Both the position numbers and the translations under genes were made by a program. From contig JAGODN010000173.1 of the NCBI GenBank assembly GCA_017998195.1, positions 1 through 5,906 on the forward strand: a DNA stretch of 5,906 nucleotides, in the 5' to 3' direction. The notes under the pieces were generated by a model, which searched no databases, had not been told where the DNA came from, and saw only the letters and a program-made list of their open reading frames with translations. This stretch comes from Desulfobulbus sp. (GTDB taxonomy: Bacteria; Desulfobacterota; Desulfobulbia; Desulfobulbales; Desulfobulbaceae). Positions 5,055 through 5,906 of the stretch are shown here, piece by piece (the stretch's first letter is position 1; the number at the start of each line of letters is the position of its first letter).

Positions 5055-5873
5055 ATGAGCTTTTTCCTCTTTCAGGCCGGCCTGGCCGCCTATCTGCTCG
5101 CCGCGGCGGCCTACCTGGTCTTTTTCCTGACCAGCAGGAACGAGGTCCGGCGCATCGCCCACGGGATCTTTCTCGCCGCGGTCCTCCTGCACACCGTGAA
5201 CATCGTAGCCCGCTACGTGGAGGCCGGGCACACGCCCATCACCAGCCACCACGAGACCGTCTCCTTCTTCGCCTGGTCGCTGGCCGTCTGCTACCTCAGT
5301 TTCCGCTGGCGGTACACGGTCAAGAACCTGGGCGTGTTCGTCAGCGTGCCGGTGGTGGCGCTCATGCTGGTGGCGGCCTTTTCCTCCCGGGCGATCCTGC
5401 CGCTGGCGCCGGCCCTGCAGTCCTGGTGGCTGCCGGTGCACGCCTCGGTCACCCTGGTGGCCAACGGTTTTCTCGCCCTGGCCTGCGTCGGCGGCATCAT
5501 GTACCTGCTCCAGGAGCGGGAGATCAAGTCCAAGCGGTTCGGCCTGTTCTATTCCCGCCTGCCCTCGCTGGAGACCCTGGACAAGCTCAACCACCACTGC
5601 CTGAGCGTCGGCTTTCCCCTGCTCACCCTCGGCCTGGTGACCGGTTCGATCTGGGCCAAGCAGGCCTGGGGCGCCTACTGGCACTGGGACCCGAAGGAGA
5701 CCTGGTCGCTCGTCACCTGGTTCCTCTACGCGGCCGTGGTGCACCAGCGATTCACCGTGGGCTGGCGGGGCCGTCGGGCGGCCATCCTCAGCATCATCGC
5801 CTTCCTGTCCGTGCTGTTCACCCTCTGGGGCGTTTCCTTTCTGCTGGAAGGGGTGCATTCCTATGCCGCATGA
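5055..5873 (+). CDS. ccsB: CcsB/CcsA (ResC)-type cytochrome c biogenesis heme-handling membrane protein
   Basis: Integral inner-membrane protein of System II cytochrome c maturation, which carries heme outward and presents it for attachment to CXXCH motifs. The 272-residue product has about eight membrane segments (near 4-26, 35-53, 69-83, 92-110, 127-152, 182-200, 217-232 and 243-262). The tryptophan-rich heme-binding WWD loop is unmistakable at 205-217: WGAYWHWDPKETW. Candidate heme-ligand histidines are His129 before the loop and His268 in the C-terminal GVHSY, with His46 and His180/181 in or near membrane segments. AAGGAGAG precedes the ATG at ideal spacing. The ResB-type partner that completes the System II synthase is not in the window and must be encoded elsewhere. 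The last 11 bases overlap the start of hemA, so heme delivery and the first step of heme synthesis are translated together. Confidence 0.95.
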   Translation: MSFFLFQAGLAAYLLAAAAYLVFFLTSRNEVRRIAHGIFLAAVLLHTVNIVARYVEAGHTPITSHHETVSFFAWSLAVCYLSFRWRYTVKNLGVFVSVPVVALMLVAAFSSRAILPLAPALQSWWLPVHASVTLVANGFLALACVGGIMYLLQEREIKSKRFGLFYSRLPSLETLDKLNHHCLSVGFPLLTLGLVTGSIWAKQAWGAYWHWDPKETWSLVTWFLYAAVVHQRFTVGWRGRRAAILSIIAFLSVLFTLWGVSFLLEGVHSYAA

Positions 5874-5906
5874 CACCATAGTGCTGCTGGGTGTCAACCA
5901 TAAGAC
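5863..5906 (+). CDS. hemA: Glutamyl-tRNA reductase, N-terminal start only (runs off the window)
   Basis: Only 14 codons are present: MPHDTIVLLGVNHKT, the last one completed by inference. The pattern hydrophobic-x-GVNHKT at the very N-terminus is the hallmark of HemA, which reduces glutamyl-tRNA to glutamate 1-semialdehyde and commits carbon to tetrapyrroles. The ATG lies inside the ccsB 3' end (11-base overlap) with GAAGGGG about nine bases upstream. Synteny with a siroheme gene and ccsB supports the identification. Confidence 0.88.
   Translation, partial: MPHDTIVLLGVNHK

Overview
The window is about 5.9 kb of high-GC, densely coding bacterial chromosome. It most resembles a Deltaproteobacterium in the wide sense (Desulfobacterota/Desulfuromonadota). 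That placement is inferred from gene order (a stand-alone precorrin-2 dehydrogenase, then a ccsB-type cytochrome c assembly gene, then hemA) and from protein style. No 16S or other decisive marker is present.

Left part (1-2327). Three genes read leftward as a likely operon: a SurA-like periplasmic peptidyl-prolyl isomerase/chaperone (1344-2327), a RodZ-like protein with a cytoplasmic helix-turn-helix domain and one membrane segment (462-1250), and DNA repair gene recO (from 465). recO overlaps the rodZ-like gene by ATGA. The recO product stops resembling RecO after about 110 residues, near position 136. From there to position 1 the opposite strand encodes the C-terminal end of pyridoxine 5'-phosphate synthase (PdxJ), which lacks its own last residues and stop. 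Two truncated genes joined tail to tail is the strangest thing in the window, and suggests a rearrangement or, more likely, an assembly or amplification chimera.

Middle part (2328-3460). A divergent intergenic region with weak promoter-like sites and an imperfect long dyad precedes a secreted TlpA/ResA-like thioredoxin (2596-3075) with a CPSC active site. Next is a self-contained unit: a TTGACA promoter candidate, a strong ribosome binding site, a 64-residue secreted three-cysteine protein of unknown function (3203-3397), and a textbook intrinsic terminator (3425-3459).

Right part (3565-5906), all rightward: a class I methyltransferase of the METTL21-like protein-lysine methyltransferase type, the precorrin-2 dehydrogenase/sirohydrochlorin ferrochelatase, the CcsB/CcsA-type heme-handling membrane protein, and the first codons of hemA (glutamyl-tRNA reductase). 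The last three form a tight tetrapyrrole and cytochrome c unit: hemA starts the pathway, the dehydrogenase/chelatase branches it to siroheme, and CcsB delivers heme to c-type cytochromes. The TlpA-like thioredoxin may serve the same cytochrome c assembly by keeping heme-binding cysteines reduced, though a terminator separates it from ccsB.

I see no transposase, CRISPR array, rRNA or tRNA, and I found no clearly new system. The best leads are the pdxJ/recO junction and the small cysteine protein with its own transcription unit.
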